A stretch of DNA of 64,000 bases from Trichomonas tenax (GCA_023091735.1 JALKBU010000107.1:19181-83180); one strand, 5' to 3'; counted from the first letter of the stretch, positions 10,200 through 22,908 are shown. Notes: generated by a model from the letters alone, not told the origin. A program made the numbers and translations.

Positions 10200-10955
10200 A
10201 TGACATATCGTTACGATGCAGGCACAACAACATTCTCAAGTGACGGCCGTATTCTCCAAGTAGAATATGCCATTCAATCAATTAATCAAGCAGGCACAGC
10301 GATTGGCGTCCAATTTTCAAATGGCGTCGTTCTCGCTGCAGAAAAGAAAAACACCGGTAGATTAGTCGACTATTTATTCCCCGAAAAGATGGCTAAAATT
10401 GACAGCCACATTGTCACTGCACTCGCTGGATTAACAGCTGATGCAAACACATTAATCGATATGATGCGTACACAAGCACAAAAACACCTCAAAATATACG
10501 ATGAACCAATGCCAGTTGAGCAATTAGTCCGCATGGTTTGCGATGAAAAGCATAGCAAAACACAATATGGTGGTCTTAGGCCTTATGGTGTTTCTTTCTT
10601 AGTTGCAGGTTATGATGCTCACAAGGGATGCCAGTTGTACCTCACAGACCCATCTGGTAACTTTGGTGGCTGGAAAGCAACTGCTATTGGTGAAAACAAC
10701 CAGACAGCTCAATCTATTCTTAAATCTCAATATAAAGATAATATGACTGCGACAGAAGCTATGGATCTTACTGTTAAAGTTCTTTGCAAGACATTAGATT
10801 CGACATCATTAAGTGCTGATAAGCTTGAATTCTCAGTTCTCCAATTCCGTGAGGAATATGGTCCAAAGGTTCGTATTCTTACAACATCTGAGGTCGAAAC
10901 ATTAATGAAGCGCTATGAAGAAACTATCAAGAAGTCCGCGGAAGAAAAGGAGTAA
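10200..10955 (+). CDS. PSMA4: 20S proteasome subunit alpha (PSMA4 / alpha3 type)
   Basis: A 251-residue alpha-ring subunit of the 20S proteasome core. The N-terminal alpha signature YRYDAGTTTFSSDGRILQVEYA is evident and there is no propeptide or N-terminal catalytic Thr, so it is a structural alpha subunit. TQYGGLRPYGVSFLVAGYD and LYLTDPSGNFGGWKATAIG match the PSMA4 (yeast Pre9) class best. The C-terminus is charged (KKSAEEKE). The frame is open 13 codons further upstream but begins with GTG; the ATG at 10200 gives the canonical N-terminus. Confidence 0.93.
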   Translation: MTYRYDAGTTTFSSDGRILQVEYAIQSINQAGTAIGVQFSNGVVLAAEKKNTGRLVDYLFPEKMAKIDSHIVTALAGLTADANTLIDMMRTQAQKHLKIYDEPMPVEQLVRMVCDEKHSKTQYGGLRPYGVSFLVAGYDAHKGCQLYLTDPSGNFGGWKATAIGENNQTAQSILKSQYKDNMTATEAMDLTVKVLCKTLDSTSLSADKLEFSVLQFREEYGPKVRILTTSEVETLMKRYEETIKKSAEEKE

Positions 10956-12181
10956 ATTACCTATTTTAAATATTATTCAAGTCCAAAATCTACGAAATTC
11001 AAAATTCTATTTATTTATTTGAAAATTAAACTAAACAGTATTTTTGATAATTAAACACAGCCCCATTGGACATCTGGTGCTATAATATTTAATTTATTAA
11101 ATAAATATTTTTGAAAAATATTGAATTGAGAGACATAGAATGAGAAGAGCAGACACCCATTACATAATAATGTTGTTGATAATATTAACTCTTAAAGATA
11201 TGTAATTTTTATAAAATATAAATATAATTTGAAAGTATTCATTTGGAGACGCTAAAGCAAGTAATGTAAATCGATGAATGAAATATTTCGATTCATAGCA
11301 TTTTCTACGGATCTCTGAGGTTGCTAGGCCATCATATGTCTTAGCAACCTCAGAGATCCGTGGAAAATGAAATCGAATCAGAACAATCTGAGCGAATTTC
11401 GATGGCACCAACAGTCAACAAGCCATTAGATACAAAGCTATTCTTCGTATCCAATGGCTTGTTGACTGTTGGTACCTTGATAATGATGTAATTGCGAGAA
11501 TATCGAAGAAGTTGTGAATTTTATAACGGCAAACCACAAGTTCTTCACTGGCTAGAGGAATACCTTCATTGATATCCCTCCAAATCAGTGAAGAACTATT
11601 AGAAAACGCATTATCAATTTTAATAACGTACAAAATTTTAATAACGTACAAAAATCATCAAAATTATCAAAAGTAGGAAAAAAATTTTGAAATTTCCTCA
11701 AAAAATTAGTTTTGCCTATAATAACCTATATCAAAAATGAAGTTAATGTAGCAATTTAAAAATTAAGCAAACATCAAAAAAAGCTTGAAAAATGAAAAAG
11801 AAAGAAAAATATCTATCTATATGTAAATAATTCAACTTCTTTTTCTCGGCTCCCGTAGGAACAAATTACGCATTAGTCGAGGTTTGAAAGTAATTCATAG
11901 TAATATATATAGACTTTAAATATTAGCCCAACTTCTTGGGAAATGAGAAGTGTTATCACCTTTGAAAAATGTCAAAGATTTATGCAAAATTACATAACAG
12001 CAAAAATGTGTGGCAAGCCCAGGGGCACCCAGGGGTGTGGGATTTGCTAGGTGGAAGATATTTTGGAAATGGAATATTAGATTTTGCTGGACTAACTATA
12101 TAAATTGTGTCAAATGTCAAAAAACAAAATAAAGTGTCAAAAGTCAGATTCTTATGAATGTTCGGAGGACGATAAAGAAAA
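10956..12181. other. Intergenic spacer with hairpin cluster
   Basis: No gene recognised. It holds the three-hairpin cluster described separately (11299-11597), a tandem duplication of TTTTAATAACGTACAAAA at about 11616-11652, and TGTCAAA-type elements just before the TTI1 start. Confidence 0.6.
11299..11597. repeat. Cluster of three long hairpins
   Basis: Three independent inverted repeats in a row. H1: arms 11299-11326 and 11342-11369, 28 bp with one wobble (CGGATCTCTGAGGTTGCTA core). H2: arms 11404-11433 and 11447-11476, 30 bp with two differences (CAACAGTCAACAAGCCATT core). H3: arms 11539-11550 and 11586-11597, 12 bp perfect, with a second inner stem. The three stem sequences are unrelated. 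Arms are much less AT-rich than the spacer. No coding function is seen. Confidence 0.85.
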
Positions 12182-14650
12182 ATGGAAAGCTTCGATTGGG
12201 GCATTTCGTCTGATTACATTGGCGATATTGTCGAAGGAATCAACGGCGGGAAAGCAGTGAAGGACATTGCACCGCTTTTGACAAAGCTTTACGAACAGTT
12301 TAAATCAGCTGATGAAACAAGCAAAGGATACATATCACTTCTCTTCCAGAATTCGATACTGCAGTTCCTGGATAAGGAAAATCTGTCGCCAACTTTAATC
12401 GAAAAGATTTTAATTTTCATCAAAGATATTTTGGAGTCCAAAATGCACTTATTTTTCGAAAAATTCACTCTCATTACGATACTGATACCACTTTTGACAC
12501 GTGCTCGTGAGCAGAAGTTCGAATTATGCGAAGAAATTGGAAATCTCGCTTTAGAAGTTGCTCTTCTTTCTCTTCCCGAAAAACTACAAGCGAACGAAGC
12601 AGCATTTGTCATTTCGGAAGCAATCAACTATGCAACGAAGAGCACATTCATACATGGATTAAATGCGCTTAAATTAATTCACCAGTGTGTGAGAATCCTT
12701 GGCCCTGACGTCAGGCTTGTTCTTCCCGGAATATCTGTCTCTATGACAGCAGTAATACAAACAAAAGGCACTCGTCATAAAGAATTATGTGAAGCAATGT
12801 CAATTTTGTGTGATTCGTGGGCAACAGTTAAGTTTACTGAACAAGACGCACCTAAGATTGGCGACCTCATCAAAAGAATCTGTGCTGTTGAAATACAGCA
12901 TTGGAAAGCAAGAATTTCACGTGTTCAACTTTCGAATGTCATTATTACATATCAAAGAGAGATAATGAAGGAGCATTTATCGCCATGTGTTAGAACTCTG
13001 TTTGCTGCAGTCTGTGATGAAGCAGAACAAGTCAGAGAAAAAGTCACTCCTATAATAGAATCAATCAGTGGTGATATTATTATTTCAGGTGAATTCGAAC
13101 AATGTGTGATTGACCTCACACGCGCTGCGAAGCTCGCAGATGACACAAAGCGTCTTCAATTGTTGCAGACAATTGCTGGTATCATTCAAATCAATGCAGG
13201 CAAAAACAATGGATTTGATGATCAATTGCTAACATCACTTTCATCACTTACGACGGCATTGATATTTGTTTCTGAGATAGAGCAAACAGACAAGAAGTTC
13301 TGCGAGATTGATGGAGGCTTCCTTGTCCACAGAAGGCCATTCATGTCAACTCCTTTGTTAATGAAGACTTTCCAGAGTATTATTACATCTTTGCCCGCAG
13401 ATTCTTTCGTTGAAGTTCTCATTGATACATTAGGGCAATCACATTCATATGCACCTGAAATATTTGCGATGTTCGGACTCCTTAAAGGTAAAGCAGACGA
13501 AAGATTAATCATGGACGTGCTGGAAGAGCCGCAGTGGTGGAATCCAAAAGAAGGCGATGCCAAAGCTATCACAGCACTTGAAATGGCTCTCGAAGTCACT
13601 TCTGAGTATTGCGATACAGAGATAATGCAAAACATGCTCGCTAGAATCATCGAGTGCATGGCCTCTCCATTCCCATCAGTTGAACAAACAGCTCACGCAA
13701 CTCTCAACAAGATTGCTAAAGATGGTGATGTTGCCGCTCTTTTGATGCATAACGCTGACTATTTGACAGATAGATTAATGGCGAGATTGCAGTTTATTGA
13801 TGTTCATCCAGAAATTCTCACTGTTTTCTCTGCAATTTTAACAGTAGATGGTGATGTTTCTAACTTATTGAGCCACATCATTCCAAGAATCTTCGAAATC
13901 CTTGATACGAAAGAAGGTCTTCAAATGCCAATTCTTAGAATGCTTTCACGTGCTGCAGAAAAGCTTCCTTCTTGCTGCGATGACATTGTTGATCGCTGCA
14001 TCCACTTCATTCTCGCTCCTTCGCTTTCCCAGCAATGCGCAGCTCTTGATGCAATCTGCGCTGCTCTCCCGAGAATCTCTGATGAAGAAAAACTTCTTCC
14101 AATGGTTCACCAAATGTGGGCTCCAAGTATTTTGATTCTTAACTCCAGTGTTGACAGTCCAACACCTGCCGCAGCATCCGCGGTCAACATCGTCAGGACA
14201 GCCCTTCAAGTTGCACGCAGTTTCGTCAAGCAAAGAGTTGGAGAGCAATTGCCACTTTATTCAGCAATTCTTCGCTCCTCACTTGACAAACTTGAAGGAA
14301 ACAAGTTCAATGAGAGCTCTCTTGCTATGGCCCGCAATATATTGAACTTGTTTATCGCTTGTTATGAAGGTGAATCTATCTTTGTTGGACGTGAGCTTGA
14401 AGTATTTACATTATTGCTTGAGTGTCTTCCAAGTAAAGTCAATGAAATCATTAGAGCACTCGCAACGAATGTTCTCTGGATGCTCTTTGACTCCGATAGG
14501 TCATTCATTTGGACTTTGATGCTCGAAGTTGCCTCCAAATTCCCAGAAGGAGTCAAACCAACTAATTACTTCCCAAAGTTGTCAAAGGATGTTGTGAACT
14601 ATATCGGCCGCTTATTGTATCCTCCGGAAACTCCTGAAGTAACTCAATAA
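12182..14650 (+). CDS. TTI1: TTI1-like protein (TELO2-interacting protein 1)
   Basis: An 822-residue protein made of helical HEAT-like repeats. The diagnostic stretch is at about 500-580: ATLNKIAKDGDVAALLMHNADYL, then LTDRLMARLQFIDVHPEILTVFSAIL, then a block with LLSHIIPRIFEILD. It matches the conserved C-terminal region of TTI1 (asparagine-Asp-Tyr-Leu followed by HP and an LD-containing helix). TTI1 forms the TTT complex with TELO2 and TTI2, a chaperone adaptor for PIKK kinases such as TOR and ATM/ATR. It is shorter than metazoan TTI1 (about 1090 residues). The ATG is preceded by TGTCAAATGTCAAAAA and AAGTGTCAAAAG. No partner genes are in the window. Confidence 0.7.
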   Translation: MESFDWGISSDYIGDIVEGINGGKAVKDIAPLLTKLYEQFKSADETSKGYISLLFQNSILQFLDKENLSPTLIEKILIFIKDILESKMHLFFEKFTLITILIPLLTRAREQKFELCEEIGNLALEVALLSLPEKLQANEAAFVISEAINYATKSTFIHGLNALKLIHQCVRILGPDVRLVLPGISVSMTAVIQTKGTRHKELCEAMSILCDSWATVKFTEQDAPKIGDLIKRICAVEIQHWKARISRVQLSNVIITYQREIMKEHLSPCVRTLFAAVCDEAEQVREKVTPIIESISGDIIISGEFEQCVIDLTRAAKLADDTKRLQLLQTIAGIIQINAGKNNGFDDQLLTSLSSLTTALIFVSEIEQTDKKFCEIDGGFLVHRRPFMSTPLLMKTFQSIITSLPADSFVEVLIDTLGQSHSYAPEIFAMFGLLKGKADERLIMDVLEEPQWWNPKEGDAKAITALEMALEVTSEYCDTEIMQNMLARIIECMASPFPSVEQTAHATLNKIAKDGDVAALLMHNADYLTDRLMARLQFIDVHPEILTVFSAILTVDGDVSNLLSHIIPRIFEILDTKEGLQMPILRMLSRAAEKLPSCCDDIVDRCIHFILAPSLSQQCAALDAICAALPRISDEEKLLPMVHQMWAPSILILNSSVDSPTPAAASAVNIVRTALQVARSFVKQRVGEQLPLYSAILRSSLDKLEGNKFNESSLAMARNILNLFIACYEGESIFVGRELEVFTLLLECLPSKVNEIIRALATNVLWMLFDSDRSFIWTLMLEVASKFPEGVKPTNYFPKLSKDVVNYIGRLLYPPETPEVTQ

Positions 14651-14722
14651 AGTGTTTTTTTTTTTGTATTTTATAGATTAAATATCAACTTTTATATAAA
14701 GACTGTTATAAATAGAATATCT

Positions 14723-16693
14723 TTAATTTGATGGGATGACTGTTTCGGCATAGAGTTTTTCAATTTCTGCCATGTATTTGGTTGTGAGTTTCTTCCTCTT
14801 CAGCTTGAATGTTGGTGTCATCAAGTCGTTAGCAACTGTCCATGCCTCATGCTCAAGAGAGATTGCTCTAACTTTATTGAAACCTGGGAGCTTCTTTGCG
14901 GTAGCGATTTCATCGAGATCCTTCCTGATCCTCTCTCTGAGTTCCTTGTTGTTTTCTTCGCAGATTTTAATGAACTGACCATCTGTGATAGAGCTCTGTC
15001 CGAGGAACTTGGCGACTTCTTCCTTATTCGGGACAACAATAGCAACTAAGAATGAGCGTGTGGAGTCACCGTAGACGAAGATCTGTTCAACGAGATGGAC
15101 TGACTGGTAAATCTCAGAGATCAAATCAGCAGCGACGTACTCACCCTGCGAGAGCTTGAAGATTGATCTCATTCTGTCGATAACCATCAAGTAGCCGTAC
15201 TGGTCCCACTTGCCGATATCACCTGTGTGGAGCCATGTTCTCTCCTTGTTGCAGAAGAGATTCTCTGTTGCAGCTTCATCATACAAATATCCGCTGCAAA
15301 GGCACTGGCCGCCCATCAAGATTTCGCCAGCGAGAGGATCGTCGTAGTCAGAGATTGGCTCGAGGCGGACTTCGCAGTTGCACATTGGGCCACCGACTGT
15401 GCCTGGCCTTGAGTGCTGGACGGAGAGTGGGTTAACGATGTTGCCGGAACCGATCTCAGAAAGTCCGTAGCCGACACGCATTGGTGTTGCCAAAGCAACT
15501 TGAATAAACTCGTGAACGAATGGGTCCATTGCAGCACCACCAACGATGAAAGATCTGATGCATCCACCTGTTGTCTCCTTGATCTGGTTGAAAACTAATT
15601 TGTCAGCGAGTGGTGTCTGATATCCTCTTGTAACCCAGAATCTCTTCCAGTACCACGCGCCCCAGAAGAAGCCGCGCTTGACTGATGGTCCGGACTGCAA
15701 TTTCTTCATGACGACATCATAGATTCTTGCGATAACACGTGGAACAGCAGAAAGATGTGTTGGCTTGAGAGTTTGCATGTCGTCAGTGAGCATTCTTACA
15801 TTGCCTGAGAAGAATCCGATTCTTCCACCGACAAAGTGTGTAACGGAGTATCCAATTCTCTCGAAAACGTGAGGAAGAGGCAAATAAGACAAGTGGCGCT
15901 CGTCCTGTCTGAAGTCGAGTCCATCGGCGCAGTTGAGTGTATTGCTTGTCTGTGAGCGATGAGAAACGATGACACCCTTAGGTTCACCTGTTGTGCCTGA
16001 GGAGTAGCAAATGTAGTGTAGATCCTCCGGGTCAACCTTTGGCAAAGTGGCGACCGGATGCTGACGTCCTAATTCGATAACTTGATCGAATGTGTAAATT
16101 TCGAGTCCGAACTGAAGGAGCTTAGATAAAACTGGGTTGACTGGATCTGGTGTGATGACTATAAGACGCTTGAGGTTGTATTTGCTATCTGCGAGAACTT
16201 TCAACAAATTTTCACAGCTTTTTTCGGAAACGATTAATGTTTCCATCCTAGAGTGCTTAATTAAGTATCCAAGATTCTGAAGTCCGAATGTATCGTAAAG
16301 GGAAACGAGGCAGAAGCCGAAAATCGCTGAAACATCAATTGCATGGCCCCATTCCATTCTATTCTCCGAGTATACACCGAAGAACTCCTTGTCTTTGAGT
16401 CCTATCTGGTAAAAGCCGGATCCAAGCGCTCTAGCGATCTCTTCGCATTCTCTGAATGTCAAGAAAGTGAACTCTTTGTCGTATTTTCCGTCAATGCATT
16501 TTCTGTATCCCAACGAATAGTTGTCTGGATAGGTCTTAAACGCGTGAAGTTCGAGATCTTGCATTGTAAGGAAACCAGGAGGGTTCTGGAACGTTCCTTT
16601 CTCGTAGCCGGGTGAGCGCCTGATAGAGAAAGGAGAATCCGGCTCTCCTTCAGCGAGAACTGAAACGGTTGTTGCACTTATTCCACTTCCCAT
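14723..16693 (-). CDS. Long-chain acyl-CoA synthetase (AMP-forming)
   Basis: A 656-residue ANL-superfamily enzyme that activates fatty acids to acyl-CoA through an acyl-adenylate. Seen: the P-loop YSSGTTGEPKG (about 229-239), the fatty-acid gate and linker region (YLPLPHVFERIGYS), the A5-type GYGLSEIGSG, TGDIGKWDQYGYLMVIDR and the C-terminal lysine region (FKLKRKKLTTKY). Eukaryotic long-chain class by length and by YGLSE in place of YG.TE. The frame begins at TTG ten codons upstream; the first ATG is used and yields MGSGIS, a plausible N-myristoylation site that would place it on a membrane. Two TTTGTCACTTT elements lie upstream. Confidence 0.92.
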   Translation of the reverse strand: MGSGISATTVSVLAEGEPDSPFSIRRSPGYEKGTFQNPPGFLTMQDLELHAFKTYPDNYSLGYRKCIDGKYDKEFTFLTFRECEEIARALGSGFYQIGLKDKEFFGVYSENRMEWGHAIDVSAIFGFCLVSLYDTFGLQNLGYLIKHSRMETLIVSEKSCENLLKVLADSKYNLKRLIVITPDPVNPVLSKLLQFGLEIYTFDQVIELGRQHPVATLPKVDPEDLHYICYSSGTTGEPKGVIVSHRSQTSNTLNCADGLDFRQDERHLSYLPLPHVFERIGYSVTHFVGGRIGFFSGNVRMLTDDMQTLKPTHLSAVPRVIARIYDVVMKKLQSGPSVKRGFFWGAWYWKRFWVTRGYQTPLADKLVFNQIKETTGGCIRSFIVGGAAMDPFVHEFIQVALATPMRVGYGLSEIGSGNIVNPLSVQHSRPGTVGGPMCNCEVRLEPISDYDDPLAGEILMGGQCLCSGYLYDEAATENLFCNKERTWLHTGDIGKWDQYGYLMVIDRMRSIFKLSQGEYVAADLISEIYQSVHLVEQIFVYGDSTRSFLVAIVVPNKEEVAKFLGQSSITDGQFIKICEENNKELRERIRKDLDEIATAKKLPGFNKVRAISLEHEAWTVANDLMTPTFKLKRKKLTTKYMAEIEKLYAETVIPSN

Positions 16694-17896
16694 AATATTT
16701 ATATTTTTAATGTAAAGTGACAAATCTAAATTGATTCAAAAATAACCGTCCGAAAAGTGACAAAATAAATTGAATTGAAAATAATCAGCACCAAAAGTGA
16801 TCGTATTTAAAAATTGTCATATTTTTCTTATTTTGATATAATTAGATATATAATTACATGAATATTCTACATTTATGAAAATTTACACGAATTATGTATT
16901 TTGATAAATATTTACTTACTTCTTTGAAAGATGATAAACTATCTATATACAGTCATAGATCTGCTATATTTGAATCGTTTTGTGTCATTGGTGTTGGACT
17001 CGATGCTGTCTTTTGCATGTTTAGGAGCGAATTGTCATTAACCAATTAATTTGTCATTAGCCATTGATTTTTCTATTCAAGTATTAACCATATTTTACTT
17101 AATTGTCATTCTTTTGCTAAATATATTTTATCTCGAAATATATTTTAAATAGATTACTATTTTAACTATGTATTCATTATACCCAACTTGCGCTTATTGC
17201 ATACATATCATTGTTGGCCTTTGCAACAATGCTTGGATTTAAACGTTGAATATTCATAGATTATTAATGTAATATAAATCATTTTACATGTGGATTCTCT
17301 TTTTATTGTTCAATTGATGATTTTGGTAAATTTTACAAAGGTGGCAACAATGATTTGTAACGAGTTGAAATTGATACATGTTAAAGCACATTACATGTTG
17401 ATTCTGATTGATAAAATTGAAATAATGTAACTAAAGGAAGCTATAGTTGTGGTATTCAATTAAATGCACAATAACTTTTGGCAAATTCAAATATTTTTGT
17501 CTTGAGACCATTAAATTCTAAAGTTCCCCATTATGATATGAATTTATTGATTTTGGTCTATCATTTCCATGAAAAACAAAGTTCATTACAATGATTTTAC
17601 ATCAACAAAGGATCCAAAATTGCAATGCTCGATAAATTAGAGATTAGCTTATTAAAGCATCTTTTTCTTGTAATTCTAGACATTGCCTCAAAATATGAGC
17701 TCCCAAAATTACAAAAATGAAAATATATTATTTAAAACATGTTCAAAAGCGATGATATCTAGCAGTATAATAGCCTAGCTTCTATGCAATCATTGCAATA
17801 GCTACCAAATTTCGACTCAATAATATTATCAATTTAATTAAATTTGTTTTTGCATTGATGAATATTTCGATTGACAAAAAAAATATAAATCATGAT
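16694..17896. other. Intergenic between two leftward genes
   Basis: No intact gene. TTTGTCACTTT Inr-like elements at about 16712-16722 and 16753-16764 belong to the acyl-CoA synthetase. Around 17290-17720 the plus strand translates into broken fragments such as SIDDFGKFYKGGNN and TKGSYSCGIQLNAQ, with the rhythm of Pmp-like beta-helix proteins, so a very old relic is possible (low confidence). Confidence 0.4.
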
Positions 17897-19282
<1,386 letters not shown>

Positions 19283-20136
19283 TCATTTATAATCACAATC
19301 ATCTATATAGTCCAATATTTTATGTTCAAAATGAGAAATATTGGGTTTTGAAAAATCCAAAAAATATTCATGAAATTTATTGATTTTGAGCATGAATTTA
19401 ATCATTATTATTCATATTTTGAATAAGTGTGCTATCGTTTTTTGTAGTCGAAACAAATTTGCATTTTTTGAATTTATTTTTCTTGCATTCATGGTTCATG
19501 ACATATACCATTGATTTACAATATTCGAAGTCAATAAGATGCATATAGTCATGACTCATAATTCTTATTAGATAATGAAATAATTTTTCATATTCGGTTA
19601 TAAACGCGTAATTGACATAAAATAACCGGAAAGTTCTCTTAAATTCAATGATTGTATTCTATTGTTAAAGTGTTTTTAAACATTTATCATAAACATTTTG
19701 TCGAGGTGAAGTCAGCCAAAAACTGAAGAAAATCTTATCTTTGCAGTAAAGTGTATGTAAAATCAATACCAAAATCTATTAAATGCGAATTCACTGATTT
19801 TTAGGAAGTTCTTCATCACGTTTACCAAGAATTTATCCATCGTCAGAATTTTGGATAAAACAATTAGTGATTGCTTTTTACGTTGGAATTAAATATACAA
19901 ACATATTTAGTAAATATTTTTGTTAAGACTTTGGAAAATTATTCTTATTTCGTAGAAATCGGATCAAAAATATGATGAAATGTAAACATATATTTTCTTG
20001 TGTGTTTCAATTATGCAATGTTATAAAAGTATAATTCTGATGATAACAAAACAATATTAAAAATATAATTTTTAATGATTATATATTATGTCAATCACAT
20101 GAGTTCTTGCTTTATAAAATGAAACCTCTGTTGATT

Positions 20137-20223
20137 CCAGAGAGCACTCGAATAAGATATCAAAATCTTATTCATTTTTAAAAGGTGCTCTCATTAAAAA
20201 TTTTTCCAAAAAATGGGCTCTGG
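20137..20223. repeat. Nested inverted repeat
   Basis: Three nested pairs share a centre: GAATAAGAT/ATCTTATTC (20150-20158 and 20165-20173, perfect), AGAGCAC/GTGCTCT (20141-20147 and 20185-20191) and CCAGAG/CTCTGG (20137-20142 and 20218-20223, which overlaps the middle pair by two bases). Asymmetric internal loops separate them. Function unknown. Confidence 0.6.
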
Positions 20224-21239
20224 AGAAGAAAAGTGCGTATTATCTCTATCTTTTATGCTCTCGCCTAATAGATTCAAATCTTCTCATATCCAAACTTAAT
20301 TGATAATCATATCTTTTTCGAAAGACTTTCTCACTCTTTAAGGTTATCCCTCGGATGGAATAAGTTCAGATTATCTTTATGTTCTATTGTGTAACAGCTA
20401 AACGCACATAAAAATTCTTTTAACTACATGATAGGCTTGTCTCACATAATGGAACTGTGCTATGATTTGAGCTAAAATGCCAAACAAAATTGTGGATAAT
20501 TTGGGAATCTGGACTTTTTCAAAATATTAGGATATACTGATGCTGCACTGACTCACTATTTACTGGTAGTGGATGTAAAATCAGTATTTCCAAATAATTT
20601 AAATTTCAACTCTTTTTTCAAATAAATGCTAAAGTTATGTACTGCTCAACTATGTGGGATTACCTGTTTGTAGGCATTAGCTGAAATCAATTTGCAAGCA
20701 AATAATTGACACATAAATTATTTACATGACATTTTCATATGTTTACATGGCAGAAGGCATCACTTTTCCTAATCTTTTGGGGGCAGGATTTCCGTACATT
20801 ACACCAGATGAAGGGAAAATAAAACTGATCCAATGCAAATACCGAAAATAGAATTTTTTTTTAAAAAATATGCTTAATGAAATATTGAGATAAAATGATA
20901 TTTAACAACAGATGTGTGTTCAACATATGTTATATAACAAATGTGTTACAGGACAAAATTCATTAATAATGCCTTAAATTGAAGATTTTTGAAGTTATCT
21001 AAATTGAAAGGAGTTAACAAATCGATTCAATTATTTCAAGCAATTTAACGTATTGTCTGGTGATGAGTTTCTAACAAATTCTGTTAAAAATGATTTTTTT
21101 TTGAATCGTGGGATAAGCAGATGGGTCTGTAAGACAGTTAAAGGTGAAGTGCTGGCGGTTGATTTTGAATTGATATATAAAAAATTGAGAATTATGGTTA
21201 AGGATTTTAAGTTTAAAATCTTCCACTTCATTTCTTCAC

Positions 21240-22738
21240 GATGTTCTCGTTTATATCGCTCGCCTCATGCTACGATATATCAATAAGTGCTACTGACTCC
21301 AATCTTACTTCATTATTCATATCCACGAGGATTTTGAAATAGGTGATAACAGACATCCTGCTGCTGTTTGTAAGGATGTTAAAACAATTAAGCTTCAACC
21401 AATATCACCCAAATTCACAAATGCATTTGTCACATCTATTATTGTTCCTCAAGCAGCATGTCAATTTGTTGATATTTTGCTAAATAACAACGCTTCAGTA
21501 ACTTATGAAACAGATATCAAAATGAACTTCGAAGAAAAATCGTGCATGATTGTATCTTCGTTATTGAAGAGAAAAGTTGACCTTGAAATTAAGGAACAGT
21601 CTGAAGGTGATCAAATAAATTATCTCATTGCTACCCGTGATTTCGAAAAAGTCACTAATGGAATGAGTTTAGATAGGCAAAGCTTCGTATTCCAATTCGC
21701 TAATGGTAACAAAGAATCAAAGACTGTTGCTTCTCTAAAGAATTTCACACCGGAAGGAGATCTTCCACAAGGTATTCATGTTGTTTCTGGATTTTATCAT
21801 GTTGCTTCAGATAAATTCAAGTCAGAAAATAGCGTTGTTTCCAACTACTCTGATATCACTAATGCAGATTACTACAATGATGAAGATGATGAAACAAATT
21901 ATCACCACATTGATTCTTTTGAAAATCACGACGAAGATGCACAAGCATGGAAATCAGAGAATTGCGCAGGTGCCAATGTTGACACAAAAGTCCTTGATAT
22001 CACAAAGGATGTCAAGTGCTACCAATACAAGAAGAACACCGCCGTTTTGTTATATCCAAAGCACAGAGAGACAAAGCGCATTCAAGGTTTAAGTGAGATC
22101 AATGATGTCAAATATAGCTTACTTGCAACATCTCACAGATACACAGTCAATTTTATCGATGACGGAAACATGAAGTTCAAGTCCGAAACAATCTCTAATC
22201 CCAACATCGCAGCATTTGATTATTCCAATTATGCTAAGAGCTGCAAGAATTTCTATTATCAATCAGGTCCTGGAAAGTTCGTTACTGCTTCACCTTTGAG
22301 GATGATATGAAGGCCTGTGTTTTCTTCTCAGTTGCTGAAGGATAATATTCAGTTTCAACGTCAATCAAGAATGAAGGCTCTGTTAAGTATTCTCTCTACA
22401 ACCAAAAGGACGAAGCCTTTCAGCTGATAAACTCAATGGCAATAATGCATTCGTTGTTGCATTCGAGTACAACGGAAATCAAACAAGTTCCCTTTCTGTT
22501 GAAGTAACAATTCCTGCTTCATATTCATACTTCGCCAGCAGCTCTAAGTATTTCGACATTGCTGATGGAAAGTTGCCAGAACCCAAGAAGAAGAGCACTA
22601 ACACATGAATAATCATCGTTAGTGTTGTTGGTGCAGTCGTTGTTGCTGCTGCTGTTGTTGTGGTCGTCATTGTTCTTTGCAAGAGGAAGTCACACGGTAA
22701 CGGAGAATATCTCAACCAAGCTAATCAGCAGATTTAAG
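21240..22738 (+). pseudogene. Broken type I membrane surface-protein gene
   Basis: Reads as one former gene. A signal-peptide-like start (MFSFISLASCYDIS, ATG at 21240) is followed by a frameshift near 21320 into IHEDFEIGDNRHPAAVC, which stays open to 22310 (an acidic extracellular region). A second frameshift near 22290 leads to TFEDDMKACVFFSVAEG, then an in-frame TAA, a third frameshift near 22430, and ASYSYFASSSKYFDIAD. An in-frame TGA just precedes a clear transmembrane helix (IIIVSVVGAVVVAAAVVVVVIV) with stop-transfer CKRK and a short tail. Architecture resembles the surface protein at 60057-63761, but I see no clear sequence similarity. Family unknown. Confidence 0.7.
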
Positions 22739-22908
22739 GATTAAACAATTTTCTTTAATCATCAAAATCATTTTATCATTAGATTCATCAGAAAGCTATA
22801 TTACGTTTATATCATCAACTGATCTATTTTATATTAAAAAGTAAACCTGATATAAAATCAAAAGCTATGATATCTAAATTGAACTCTCAACTTATAGAAA
22901 TATTGAAA

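Noticed and set aside
22601..22612. ACTAACACATGA resembles the trichomonad intron branch/3' splice motif (ACTAACACACAG)
   Set aside because: It lies in the coding remnant KKKSTNT-stop of the surface pseudogene; there is no matching GTATGT-type 5' site at a sensible distance and the last bases differ.
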